Source of the DNA: Burkholderiales bacterium
Lineage (GTDB): Bacteria > Pseudomonadota > Gammaproteobacteria > Burkholderiales > SG8-39
Length of the DNA: 8,701 nucleotides
Reading direction: 5' to 3'
Assembly: GCA_017880745.1 (NCBI GenBank)
Contig: JADGRR010000097.1
Location: 1-8,701 of the forward strand
This document shows positions 8,636 to 8,701 of this stretch, one piece after another. A model generated the notes under the pieces. The model worked only from the letters and a program-made list of their open reading frames with translations. It was not told the DNA's origin and made no database searches. The first letter of the stretch is position 1; the number at the start of each line of letters is the position of its first letter. Made by a program: the position numbers and the translations under genes.

Positions 8636-8701
8636 AGCTCATCGCAAAATGAGGGGATCCTTCCCCTCATGCTTCCCTGTTTGAAGGGTCGGTTCAGCAA
8701 T
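8636..8701 (+). repeat. Two-hairpin intergenic repeat, copy C (cut by window edge)
   Basis: GAGCTCATCGCAAAATGA opens it as in copy B. Hairpin 1 is a perfect 9-bp stem, ATGAGGGGA (8649-8657) with TCCCCTCAT (8662-8670), loop TCCT. GCTTCCCT and GGTTCAGCAAT follow, aligning with the left arm of the second hairpin in copies A and B. The right arm should lie beyond 8701. The copy sits in the 5' leader of trkA, whose ribosome site is only a few bases away. Confidence 0.75.

Overview
This 8.7-kb window reads as ordinary chromosomal DNA of a GC-rich Pseudomonadota bacterium, most likely a betaproteobacterium. The basis is the strong GC bias at third codon positions, the close likeness of MetH to the E. 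coli enzyme, and a trkA-trkH pair. The assignment is my inference and no database search was possible. I see no insertion sequence, tRNA, rRNA, CRISPR array or phage gene.

Layout from left to right. Positions 1-150 hold no gene I can name. A small rhodanese gene (151-537, minus) diverges from a methionine block. That block starts with a sigma70-like promoter (609-638). A SAM-II class S-adenosylmethionine riboswitch (about 645-720) begins at the expected transcription start, and an intrinsic terminator (721-753) follows it directly. Next comes a structured repeat, and then cobalamin-dependent methionine synthase metH (906-4637) and a Rid-family deaminase gene (4653-5000) 15 nt downstream. A second copy of the repeat runs into the 5' end of a small uncharacterised lipoprotein gene (5119-5613). 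Two strong hairpins fill the gap before the convergent potassium-uptake operon, trkA (8622-7249, minus, TTG start) and trkH (7229-5772, minus). A third, edge-truncated repeat copy lies just upstream of trkA.

How the parts work together. MetH makes methionine from homocysteine, and methionine becomes SAM. A SAM-sensing leader with a terminator would let the end product switch off metH and the co-transcribed Rid gene, which removes reactive enamine/imine by-products of PLP enzymes. TrkH is the K+ translocating subunit and TrkA its cytosolic nucleotide-binding gate.

The most interesting items are the SAM-II/terminator leader in front of metH, with a possible antiterminator pairing, and a two-hairpin intergenic repeat present three times, each time next to the 5' end of a gene. 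One copy sits between the riboswitch and metH. Another appears to have rewritten the start of the lipoprotein signal peptide.
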